DNA of 64,000 nt. Origin: Theocolax elegans (Eukaryota; Arthropoda; Insecta; Hymenoptera; Cerocephalidae). The notes under the pieces were generated by a model. The model was not told the origin of the DNA. It did not search any database and saw nothing but the letters and a program-made list of their open reading frames with translations. The DNA is taken from the NCBI GenBank assembly GCA_026168455.1, contig CM047426.1, forward strand, positions 40,533,313 to 40,597,312. The letters are read 5' to 3'. Each line of letters starts with the position of its first letter. Position 1 is the stretch's first letter. Position numbers and translations under genes: made by a program. Of the stretch, positions 10,916 through 20,696 are shown one piece after another.

Positions 10916-12211
10916 CTTTTTTACATACTCACTCGTGTGAATGTGCAAAATCTGAGTTAGACTTATTTACACTACCGCCTACTCAAACCTCTATCGAATC
11001 TACTCAATGGATTGAATATAAACCAGTAACTACCATCTCCGAGGATTCGTATTTAGAATTTCTTATTCCAGGAAATTCCGATGATTACATCGATTTGGCG
11101 TACACCATGAACAATCTCAATATCCGTCTTGAAAATAAACATGGTTTAATAGTCGAGGATGCATTGGTAGCACCCATAAACAATTTTTTACATAGTTTGT
11201 TTAATCAAGTAGATGTATTTTTTAATCAAAAACCTGTGTCACCACCGAATAATGCTTACGCTTATCGTGCTTACATAGAATCATTGTTAAATTATTCAGA
11301 GGATGCTAAGAAATCTCATTTAACAACTTCCTTATGGTTTGACGATACGCCAGGTCAGATGAATGCTGTTTTGAAAAAAACCGATAATAAAGTAACGTCA
11401 ACTAATGAAGGATGGCAAAAATTTAGATCTACTTGGACATTTACATTGTGACGTACTCAATCAAGAAAAATTTCTTCTTAACGGTGTTGAGGTTCGCGTT
11501 AGACTTATACGTTCCAAAGACGCATTTTGTTTAATGGATTTTGAAAAAGAACCTGTAAAGGTTAGAATTTTAGATGCATCTTTACGTGTACGTAGAGCAA
11601 AAATTAACCCAGGAATTCTATTTGCACATTCGAAAGCTTTAGCCAAGGGAACAGCTAAGTAGCCTCTAACACGTGTAGAGGTTAAGTCTTTTACATTGCA
11701 CACGGGTATCACAAGGGAAACCTTAGATAATATCTTCTTAGGACAAATTCCAAAACGTGTAATTGTTTGCTTAGTATCTAACAAAGCGTTTAACGGAAAT
11801 AGAAAAGAAAACCCGTTCAACTTTGAACATTTCAATCTTTCTTATCTAGCCTTAAACGTCGATGGTGTACAAGTACCTAGCAAAGCTATCCAACCTAATT
11901 ATCCTAATACATACGTCGATGCATTCCACACTTTGTTCAGCGGAACTGGCATACATTTTCTAAATGAAAAAAATTGTATATCTAGAGAGTCATACCCTAA
12001 TGGCTTTTGTTTATATGCATTTGACTTAACACCCGATCATTCTGCAAACTGTGATACGCATTGAAATTTAGTCAAAACGAGTGTCGTTCGTTTGGAATTA
12101 CGTTTCGATAACGTTCTACAACAATCCGTTAATTGCGTCGTATATGCCGAGTATGATAATATTCTTGAGATTGATTCATCTCGACTGATAATCATCGATT
12201 TTAGTGGTTAA
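10912..12211 (+). pseudogene. Polinton capsid protein (F54H12.2-like, probable double jelly roll), broken
   Basis: The first 179 codons (10912-11451) begin with a Cys-containing leader and LFTLPPTQTSIESTQW. They then show the conserved DYIDLAYTMNNL, NFLHSLFNQVDVFF and YRAYIESLLNYSEDAKKS blocks. Near 11405-11450 the coding signal shifts by +1. The second frame runs to 12211 with in-frame stops TAG at 11660-11662 and TGA at 12062-12064. It carries LLNGVEVRVRLIRSKDAF, NPFNFEHFNLSY, DAFHTLFSGTG and VVYAEYDNILEID. The overall length (about 430 codons) fits this family, which is regarded as the Polinton major capsid protein. One frameshift and two stops show it is no longer functional. Confidence 0.8.
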
Positions 12212-12392
12212 ACTCACTAATGGATAAATTTCTTAATAATCTTAGAAAGTTTAGAAAGTTATTGTAGTTATAATATAACATTCCTACATTACGTCAGAGA
12301 TAAAGAAATGGATTTATGTATAAATTACGTGCACTTGTACACAAATTTGTTAGAAATCATTTAGATTTAGTCGTATACACAACATATGTGAC
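12212..12392. other. Short intergenic stretch in the Polinton
   Basis: AT-rich, no coding signal, no promoter motif that I can defend. It separates the capsid gene from the exonuclease-like gene. Confidence 0.4.
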
Positions 12393-13166
12393 ATGGACTA
12401 CGTTATTGACATTCAAGTATTTCGGGACATCCATGGAAAATTCTTGCTCAAAGAAGTAGCAGTCGCAGCTCTCAATAAGGATTATACAGCGCACTGGATC
12501 GCATCACCTCCTCACTCATTCTCTGATTTACCTCTTAAAATTCAAGTACACAACAATTGGTTCAGTAGTTATTACCACGGCATCGAATGGTTTGAAGGTG
12601 ATATTTCTCATCGACAACTTCACGCAAATTTACGGGAATTGGCTAGAGCAGCGAAGCAGATTTTAGTTCGAGGTTCTCAAGAAAAGAAACTGTTAGAGAG
12701 TATAACAGCACGACGAGTCGAGAATTTGGAAGAGTTTAACTGTCTAGCTTCGCATAATCTACCAAGAACCAACGGTTTTTGCTATATTCACGGGTCTATT
12801 CATAAAGAAGTTTTCATATGTGCTTTAAATAATGCTCTGAAAATTAAACACTGGGTTAATAATAATATTGCACTACTATCAGCCATCATCGCGTGTAACG
12901 AAGACGCTTATTCTCACTCAAGATTTTCACGATCTGTTGCCGATTGTGGCTCAAAGAAAATTAATTTCGACGATTCACCTGTACGCTCGAATAACTTTAA
13001 AAAATTAAATAAGAAATCTATTCGCACAAGACCACCAGCTCCAGGACCATTAGACAATCCACTTTACGACTCCATAGATGAGGCAGGATACTTCACAGCT
13101 GAAAATAGAGACGATCTATCCACCTCGGCCATATACGCTACACCAGTACATAATGAATACTCTTGA
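12393..13166 (+). CDS. Polinton-associated conserved protein, possible RNase H-fold exonuclease
   Basis: A 257-aa intact frame. It starts YVIDIQVFRDIHGKFLLKE, an acidic strand followed by a turn and KEVAV, which recalls the first motif of RNase H-like/DnaQ exonucleases. It continues HWIASPPHSFSDL and HGIEWFEGDI. The last 60 residues are Pro/Ser-rich and likely disordered (RPPAPGPLDNPLYDS). I recognise it as a recurrent insect Polinton gene of undetermined function; the nuclease reading is inference from one motif only. It overlaps the protease gene by 14 bases, so the two are likely co-expressed. Confidence 0.55.
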   Translation: MDYVIDIQVFRDIHGKFLLKEVAVAALNKDYTAHWIASPPHSFSDLPLKIQVHNNWFSSYYHGIEWFEGDISHRQLHANLRELARAAKQILVRGSQEKKLLESITARRVENLEEFNCLASHNLPRTNGFCYIHGSIHKEVFICALNNALKIKHWVNNNIALLSAIIACNEDAYSHSRFSRSVADCGSKKINFDDSPVRSNNFKKLNKKSIRTRPPAPGPLDNPLYDSIDEAGYFTAENRDDLSTSAIYATPVHNEYS

Positions 13167-13701
13167 AATAAAGGGTGCTCTTCTATCATTAAGAATACCA
13201 TCACAGGGTGTATTTCCTGCGGATCAGATCCCGAGGGTATTGACGAGACCGACGGGTTGCCTGATTAACACCGATATATATACACAACCTGGTTCACACT
13301 GGGTAGCCATTTACATTGATCGTCGAGGACAAGGAATCTTCTTTGACAGTTATGGTTTTCCTCCAACCGTTTCTCATTACGTCAAAAGTTTACAAAGAAA
13401 CACCGTTTCTTACAAGTGGAATACACAACAGTTGCAGAGTTTAATTTCTAAAGTGTGTGGACAGTATTGTTTAATGTTTTTAGACTATATTAATCGTGGT
13501 TACTCCTTAGACAAATTTTGTAATTTATTTACTTCAAATTATTTAAGAAACAATCAAATTGTCGAACGCTTCTACAAGCGTATTCGTGGTATTTCTTATA
13601 GAAATAAGCATAAAAATAAGTTTAATTTTAACGTACGTAATGGTCATAAACATTCGAAATTATGTATTCAAACTTGTAAACCCAAAATATGTTATTCTTG
13701 A
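13153..13701 (+). CDS. Adenain-type cysteine protease of Polinton
   Basis: A 182-aa intact frame from the ATG at 13153, which overlaps the preceding stop. An upstream in-frame ATG at 13078 lies inside the previous gene and is less likely. The catalytic set is visible: His49 in GSHWVAIYID, Asp65 in IFFDSYGFPP, Gln95 seven residues before Cys102 in KVCGQYCLMF. This matches the order His-Glu/Asp-Gln-Cys in adenovirus protease and in Polinton PRO, which processes virion proteins. The C-terminal 50 residues are basic and Asn-rich. All catalytic residues are retained although the integrase and capsid genes of the same element are broken. Confidence 0.88.
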   Translation: MNTLEIKGALLSLRIPSQGVFPADQIPRVLTRPTGCLINTDIYTQPGSHWVAIYIDRRGQGIFFDSYGFPPTVSHYVKSLQRNTVSYKWNTQQLQSLISKVCGQYCLMFLDYINRGYSLDKFCNLFTSNYLRNNQIVERFYKRIRGISYRNKHKNKFNFNVRNGHKHSKLCIQTCKPKICYS

Positions 13702-14206
13702 AATTTCTCAATACACATAAAATAATATTAAGCAGAAATATATATATACATATATATACATATATATAGATATATATACATAAATTTTTACAATTATAAA
13801 ATGTACAAAAATTTAATATTATTCATAAATAAATTATTTTAAAACAATAAATAATCTATTCATTTATCGCACCTATATGCTTACCAATATATCCTATTTA
13901 TTAATTTTAAATAATCATTGAAAATATCCAAATAATATATAATACGTATAACCTATTATACGTGTACTTCTCTCACTTTCCGTCTCTCTCCCTCTTCCCC
14001 TCTCCTTGTACCTATACCTGTGCATCCTTTAGAAAAATAAAGTAACAGCTGAGTCTCCGAACTCGCAGCGTAACCAGTTCGTTGTTCAGTATGACAAGTC
14101 TATACGTTAATCGTTACGCTATCACTTATTTACTTCTTCTATGCATTATATGTATACTAGGTGGTCACAATATTTACAGCTATATAAATGGAATAAAAGA
14201 TTAATT
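13702..14206. other. AT-rich flank after the Polinton with a TATATACA microsatellite
   Basis: At 13737-13786 there is a TATATACA-type microsatellite, followed by AT-rich sequence, then a pyrimidine-rich tract near 13967-14010. No gene, and no convincing Polinton terminus. Confidence 0.5.
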
Positions 14207-14690
14207 GTATGAAAAAGAAGCATCTAAGATAATTCAAATTTCTGGCTATTTGTTTATTTATAAACATAAATAAATAATCATTCTGCACTGGCTGCTAGTA
14301 GTACATCTTATAGTAAATATTTTAAACTATATTTTTACTAACTTTGATATCAATCCTATTTTGTAGAGAGAAGCTATAGTGATTTTAGTGAGAAAAATTA
14401 GTTTTCTGTCTATCTGTTTATTTATAAACATAAATAAATAATAATTCTGCACTGGCCGCTACTAGTATATATTGATGTGAATAGTTTAAACTACATTTAC
14501 CTAAAGTTCCAGGCAAAAATTATTTTGCAGAGAAAAGTTATAGCGACTTTAGTGGAGAAAATCAGATTTCTGGCTATTTGTTTATTTAAACATATAAATA
14601 ATTATTCTGTATTGTTCGGTTCTAATTTATAAGGCTGTAGATGTTTTAGAGTATTTTTTACCAATTTTTAGATTAAAACCTGGTTTTGAA
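14207..14690. repeat. Diverged tandem repeat, three units of about 165-185 bp
   Basis: Three units begin near 14208, 14389 and 14555. Each contains a TCTGGCTATTTGTTTATTTA block, an AACATAAATAAATAAT block, a TTCTGCACTGGCYGCTA block, and a closing GCAGAGARAAGYTATAGYGA block. The units differ by many substitutions and small indels, so the array is old. It could be satellite DNA or the multi-repeat untranslated end of a transposon. Confidence 0.75.
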
Positions 14691-16556
14691 GCATGAATTT
14701 AACAGTAATTAATTTTTTTTTACCGGGACCATTGGTACCCCCAATTCGTCACTGCCCGGCTGCGAGCTCTGGCCGGCAACTTCAGGTTTATCGGTGAGGC
14801 TGGGAGATCGCCGTGGACTGCGTTACCTGGGGTGCCGTCTGCTAGTGCGTGTGCGCACCTCCGCTTGCGCACCACTCTGCGGCAGTAGCCGGATGCTCTC
14901 CCTAACGATGGGGATCGCGCGCACACGGAGAATCGTACACGAGTCACGTTGTTTACATAACAGCTCACGCTCAGTTGTCGCCATCTTGAATCGATCTAGA
15001 TTCAAGCGCGCGCACACTGAGCACGTGGTTTGCGCTCGGTTTGGTGATCGCGCAGATCAGTGATATAGTGATCTGTTAGACCAATCAATAGATGACTTTT
15101 TTAGAGATGATAAGAGAGATAAGTAATTATACAGGCATATTACGTTATATGACAGTAATTACCGCAAACTCGGAAAATCAAAATACTATTTGGGACCATG
15201 ATAACTTATGAAAATTAGTTGTCATTTTTATCTATAGTGGGGCAAATACAGGTAGTTTTATTACACCTGTGACGAATACGAATGGGTTGAAAAATTATAA
15301 TATTACTGCATCTCTCGCAGGCAACGAGAGAGAGTAAAGATAGAGATGTTATGAGATTGAGGGTGATAGAAAATCGGAGAAATCTGGCGTGGTTCTAAAT
15401 ACGGATCCTCGCCATTTTGATTCTATTGATCATCAATTACAGAGTTTCCGAGTACTAATATCCAGAATTTTTATTAAAAAGAGAGATCCGATAATAAGGT
15501 GGAATATGAGAGCGAATATCCAGTTTTAATAATAATTTGATGGAAAGAAACATACCTATATATATATATACACCTACATTTATTATATTTTTATTTCGTC
15601 ATTGTTTTGGTTGAGTTAATTGCATTGTGATAATATCGGGAGTCACTCGAGATGGTTCTCGGGCGCGTGGCTCGTACAGCCATCGGTAGTAACGGCGGTA
15701 GAAACGGAAGGGAGGGGGAAGGGTCAAGAATCGAGAAGATTTCTTTTCTCGTACGCAGTGCGGTATGGAGATACTCCGAGACGAGACACCACGAACTAAG
15801 ACTGTGGTTTCCAGAGAACGCAGCGAGGGGGAAGGCAGTCACGCCGAGAACCAACGGAGGAGTTCAAAGAAGAGTCCTTCGTATTACTTAGTCCAAAATC
15901 GCGGACTTCCCCGGTGGGTAACGAACACCCGCGACTTCGCGTACGACGTTCTCGCGTGTGACTCGATATTCGCGGGTCATCGCTGGTTCGCCGGAGCTTT
16001 GTAAATTGATAATAAAGTTTAATTCAATTTTACTTCGCGATTCTAGTTTATTCGAATTTCCCATATCGCTTCAGGATCCCCATCCCTCCTTTTCGAAAAG
16101 CAAACGAACCCGCGGTACTCGTCTACGCTCATTGAATTTGTATTTCCAGAAGTGGGCCTCGTCTCCGAGCCCGGGATCAACGTACGCGCTAGCCGTCGGG
16201 TAAACGACGAGTCGTCGACAAAGTGCTGCGGTGGTCCGGTTGCGCGCAAAGGTAAGTTCGCCGCGCACAACTTCAAGTCGCCCATTATTCACGTTGCCTC
16301 CCTGCATGGGAAGCAAAACACCGAAGACATCGTCACACGGCGCCCAACTAGTTAGCCCTGGGTATACGGGATTATTTAAGATAATATAATATTTTCTATC
16401 AGTACCGAAAAGTACCGGTAGTTGAAACCTCGAGGCGAAAAAATTTCACGAAGAGAGAATCGTACGCGCGTACGTCTAGTTAACACAGCCATGTGTTTAC
16501 ATCGGCGCGACAGGAAGTTCGTTATCCCCAGTCTCACTCGTTTTTCTATAGTAAGT

Positions 16557-16562
<6 letters not shown>
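14691..16562. other. GC-rich stretch without a supported gene
   Basis: Two GC-rich blocks (about 14740-15060 and 15640-16340) stand out from AT-rich DNA. The open frames in them overlap on both strands and resemble no protein I know. At 16150-16251 an exon-like segment is bounded by TTTCCAG and AAAG|GTAAGT. AATAAAG occurs near 16011. This could be a decayed LTR, the 5' exons of a host gene, or a GC-rich repeat; the sequence alone does not decide. Confidence 0.35.

Positions 16563-16563
<1 letters not shown>

Positions 16564-16617
<54 letters not shown>
16564..16617. repeat. (GA)n microsatellite
   Basis: About 27 GA units. Confidence 0.95.
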
Positions 16618-16618
<1 letters not shown>

Positions 16619-16644
16619 AAATAAAATTTGTTTTTTATATTAAA

Positions 16645-16779
16645 TTTAACGGTCTGTAGCAGCCAGAATCTACAAAGATTCTTAATCATCAGTCAATGGT
16701 GTGATACAATTCGATAGCCTCTACGCAAAGTAAAACGATTATAAATAATTTAATTCTGGAGAGTAAGTAAGTAAGTAAT
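16645..16779. repeat. 135-bp segment repeated in inverse at 20918-21056
   Basis: The block from the GGTCTGTAGCAGCCAGAATC region to CTGGAGAGTAAGTAAG recurs in reverse complement at 20918-21056 (TAGTCTCCAGAATTAAATTA through CTCCTACAGACCG). The left copy directly abuts the outer end of the giant palindrome. The right copy lies inside an extra 0.9-kb piece in the opposite arm. Confidence 0.75.
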
Positions 16780-18665
16780 AATAATAAACAGTAATTAAAA
16801 CTGCTTTAAAAGTTTAAGAAAACTAGATGTGTTAAATTATATTTGCATAACCGAATCCATAACCGAATGAAAATTAGTGACTTTATGAGGTTTATGAGGC
16901 ATAACTTACACCAGCGGTCTTGGCCAATAATCTAACCCAAGCCATTCGAAAGCCCTCGAAAAATGTGATCTTTTGAGCGGTATTAGATCATAATCGATTG
17001 TGGCGTGGTCCCCTTTTTTTGATATTCAATATTTTTGGGTGTTTTATCTCTTCGAGATTTTAAAATTAAGAATTGTAACACAGGTAGATAAGTTCTAAAG
17101 ATTATTTTGAACGAAAGTTGTTTGTAAGATTTTTTCAAAAAAATCAATAGTATTTGAGATAAATAGCTTTGAAAATAGCAATTTTTCTAAAAAATTGAAA
17201 AATTTCCATTTTTTATGATGGAATAACTCTTAGGCAAATTATTTTTAACACATAAAAATTTTTTTCTATTTTCTGGAAGAAATTTCCAGCCCGTTCTCAA
17301 ATTTTGGAGCGATTTAAAATTTTCATCGTACCACTTGACGTGAAATAGCCCATATGTACGTCATAAGTGCGTAACCTATTTTGATTATATGGTATATCGT
17401 CGCTTCCAAAATAAGAGGGTGCCAACTTAAAGTCCGTTTGAAAAAGACGTCAAATCAATATTAAGTTGAACAATGAGTCAACTCATAGTCATGTTGGAGA
17501 AGGATTCAATTTAGGAGCTTAAAAATATTTTATAATTAGAAAAACAGAGTCTAACTTTCTGGGCCTAAATATATCAAAAATTACTGTTTTAACTTCTTCA
17601 ATAAAAAGATAGGCCATTTTTAAACAAAGACTGATTCTTTTTTTTGCAGTTGTTTCTGTGTATTAAAACGTTACTTTCATATTAGTAAATGGAACAATCT
17701 ATCATTTTAATACGTACATTTTACTTATAAATAGAAATATTATTATCATTGAATAGATACACTATTTCATTAACTTTTTTTAACATAAATATACATAATA
17801 AAAAATGTAGGTTCTGCCTTTGATTAAAACAGTCGTTATCTTTTTGATAGAAAGAAGTTCTAACATATGTAAAAAAAAGTTAATTTTGCGTTTAATTTCA
17901 AATTATTTTTTATTTTATAACAAATTATTTAATTATTAATAATTTATTTATTTATTATTTATTTATTATTATTATTTATTAATTATTTAAGTTAATAGAT
18001 ATTTAATTATTAACTTTTTTAATAAGTGATTCAAATATAAATTATTTTAAATACAATGATACTAAAACATTACTTATCTCTCTGTATTATAGAATTTTTT
18101 TAATGTAATTCTATAAAAAATACAGACAGATAAGTCATTATGGCTACTTTAGATTTTCTGTATTCCCTAGCTCACAATGAACTTGCAAATCATAGACAAC
18201 GTCCCAAAAGCCTATAAGTATTCACCATTTATACATTTTTAAGCTTTTAATTGTTGCTGATAAAGAAATAAAAAATATTATTTAAGCTCATGAGTTGACC
18301 GCTATTTCAACTTGATTTTGATTGAACAGACTTTTAATACAATATAAATAGATTTCGTGATTTGTTATAGTCATATGCCTGTAAGCGTAAAACTGCAAAC
18401 AAGAAACTTTTTTATTTTGACGATATTAGAATTCGACTGCTATATTATAAGATAATATCCATCTTCGTTTCTTGGAAACATCAAAGGATATTAAGAACGA
18501 TACCAATAAATCGGCAACTTTGTTTTCAGTTGGACAAACTTATAAATGTTTCGACCACAATTGCCAGTTGGTCTCGTCAGTAAGGACTGGCAATCTAACT
18601 TAGACATTGAATATTAATTTATATCGAAATAGACTAAGAACAATACTATTGAGTGAGGTATATAT
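16775..18665. repeat. Left arm of a giant inverted repeat (foldback element)
   Basis: The arm is the reverse complement of three right-hand pieces, in order: 46977-47775, 21776-22717 and 20697-20846. Landmarks seen in both arms include CAGTTTTAATTACTG at the outer end, CACGTCAAGTGGTACGATG near 17340, TCTAACTTTCTGGGCC near 17549, and GGACTGGCAATCTAACTTAG near 18585. The match is high apart from small indels. No gene is present in it. The right arm is split by the Ty3/Gypsy element A. Confidence 0.85.
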
Positions 18666-18780
18666 ATATATAGAAGACTATCACTTACATGTATTAGAAA
18701 CCAAGCAAAACCCCCTAGTGGATAAAGTTGAAAACAATCAATATTGTCTTGAGTAGGCGCAAACTCGACCACACACGATT

Positions 18781-19004
18781 CGTCGGTAGTATTGACAATT
18801 TGGAAGACACGAAACATATTGGCGATATATTGATAATACTTTGGCAATTGTTGGCAACATATTGTCACTATATTGCCAATATGTTGCCAAAGTATTGTCA
18901 ATATATTGCCAATATGTTGCCAATATGTTGCCAACATATTGCCAAAGTATTATCAATATATCGCCAATATGTTTCGTGTCTTCCAAATTGTCAAGACTAC
19001 CGAC
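18781..19004. repeat. 224-bp palindrome built on a TTGCCAATATG motif
   Basis: The left arm begins CGTCGGTAGTATTGACAATT and the right arm ends with its complement, with one mismatch in the outer 28 bases. The centre near 18892 is a run of alternating TATTGCCAATATGTTGCC-type units, so the arms are themselves internally repetitive. Confidence 0.85.
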
Positions 19005-19224
19005 GTATCGATGATCTTTTATTACCTCAAGTGAATGAAAACGTGAATGAACGTCTGTCTTTGGTCATCCGAATAATTACTAATATGCGTGACATAAATC
19101 CACAATTTCTCATAATACCGATTTTTAGTAAAGATATGATCCAACAAATTTTAATGATATCGATATATTCAGCATATATTAATATATAATAAAAAATCAA
19201 TTTAAAAATATTTGGTAAACGTAA

Positions 19225-19562
19225 CCCGCGTAAAAATATAAACTATTGCCACTATATTGCAGAGCAATGGGCAATAGTTATTGCAAACATATTGCCAATA
19301 TGTTGCCGCGACAATTGGCAATGTATTGCCAACATACCGCCAAACAGCATCCTCCCATATCTTTGCCAAATATTGGCATTAGTTACTATTTTATCATTTG
19401 TAAACTATTGCCAATATTTGGCAAAGATATGGGAGGATGCTGTTTGGCGGTATGTTGGCAATACATTGCCAATTGTCGCGGCAACATATTGGCCATATGT
19501 TTGCAATAACTATTGCCCATTGCTCTGCAATATAGTGGCAATAGTTTATATTTTTACGCGGG
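19225..19562. mobile_element. 338-bp palindromic MITE-like element with CCCGCG ends
   Basis: The termini are CCCGCGTAAAAATATAAAC and its exact complement. The arms of roughly 155 bp contain GGCAATGTATTGCCAACAT and CATCCTCCCATATCTTTGCC with near-perfect complementarity around a loop at 19380-19405. The TTGCCAATATG motif is shared with the palindrome at 18781-19004. Flanking AAACGTAA and AAACATAA are similar, but a target-site duplication is not certain. Confidence 0.75.
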
Positions 19563-19884
19563 AAACATAATATAGATATACTATAGCTAGATGATTCCCA
19601 GACTATTATAAAACTTCATCGAGGGTTCAGCTAGATTTTATTTTACACGGACTCGGAATTTACTAGTAATATTATTGCTAATATATTACCAATATATTGC
19701 GAATTAATGGTAGTTATTCATTGGCATTTTGTATATTGAACACTCAATTCAATTTAACAGCCAGACTATTGCAATTATTATCCTAAACATTTGGAACGAG
19801 TTTTCCAAAATATTTATTAAGTCTGAAACACAATGAATTGTAATTTTAACGAAGTAACTTTTTTCGAGCACGTTTGCTCTTGCA

Positions 19885-20027
19885 GTGCGGACGTCCGAGA
19901 GCGTCCGCGGTGGGCTTACTCCGCGAGTACAAAATTTGATGAGCGCGAACGTCGGAGAGCGCTCGCGGCGGGCTTACTCCGCGAACACAAAATTCGATGT
20001 GCGCGAACATCGGCGAGCGCTCGCGGT
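19885..20027. repeat. GC-rich tandem repeat, about 57 bp x 2.5
   Basis: Units share GAGCGCTCGCGG, GGGCTTACTCCGCGA and ACAAAATTYGATG. They sit as a CpG-rich island inside AT-rich loop DNA. Confidence 0.85.
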
Positions 20028-20696
20028 AGCATTATGTTTTTTAAACGGACAATTGAGGCTTGAGCTAAATTTCATTTTACACGGAATAGGAATTATTTAC
20101 CTAGCAATATTATGCCAATATACTTCCAAAATTAATTAATATATTTTCAATATGTAGCGATATATCTTTATGGTAAACGTATTTATTGGCTATATTGTAC
20201 ACAAAACTTAATTCAATTCAAAATTTTATTGTCTTAAAATTCGTCATAAAGGTTTCAATAAATTAATGTAAATACGATGAGATTAAAAACTGTAATAATC
20301 TCATATTTATAACGCACGCGTATCATAGATTTAGTAAGTAAATTAATAATAGTAGTAATGAATTTATTAGTCTGCGGTCTAATTCAAACTTGAACAAAAA
20401 TCATTTGCTTGATTATACATTTTAATCATACAATCAATCTCGTAAAATATATTTTGCGATTCAATCGCTTTCGCGATCTTCGCTCGGCCGCTTCGCTCGT
20501 TGACCTGTTGCATTAGTCTCGCGCGGCAACGCCGCTCACCTTTCTTCCCTAATCCGGCCTCTGATTGGCCCATTTCAAAAATTAATTACGCCTCGCCTAA
20601 TTAATATTTTTTTTTAATTCCGACGAGGTTATACTCGAATTAATTTTCTGAATCAGAATATATATATATATATATATATGTTACCTATGTTTCTGG

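Larger units (their letters stand above)
5980..13720 (+). mobile_element. Polinton/Maverick (adintovirus-like) fragment lacking polymerase B
   Basis: Eight closely spaced genes or gene remnants, all on the plus strand, match the Polinton set. They are a packaging ATPase, a small basic protein, a conserved protein of unknown role, a retroviral-type integrase with chromodomain, a candidate minor capsid protein, a basic virion-type protein, the F54H12.2-like capsid protein, an exonuclease-like protein and an adenain-type cysteine protease. Gene junctions overlap or nearly touch, as in viral genomes. No protein-primed DNA polymerase B is present and I found no terminal inverted repeats, so the element is truncated or internally deleted. 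Its composition is as AT-rich as the surroundings, which suggests a long-resident copy. Mutations are concentrated in the integrase and capsid genes. Confidence 0.9.
18666..20696. other. Loop of the giant palindrome
   Basis: About 2 kb between the arms, holding two smaller palindromes, a GC-rich tandem repeat and otherwise AT-rich sequence. The longer open frames here are mirror-image translations of the palindromes and are not genes. Confidence 0.6.

Noticed and set aside
14794..16355. Several GC-rich open frames of 60-90 codons
   Set aside because: They overlap on both strands, have no recognisable motif, and GC-rich DNA yields such frames by chance.
18840..18960. CRISPR-like array
   Set aside because: The repeats are adjacent and palindromic with no regular unique spacers, and the context is a eukaryotic transposon.
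18728..19189. Open frames on both strands with similar translations
   Set aside because: They are mirror translations of the palindrome at 18781-19004, not genes.
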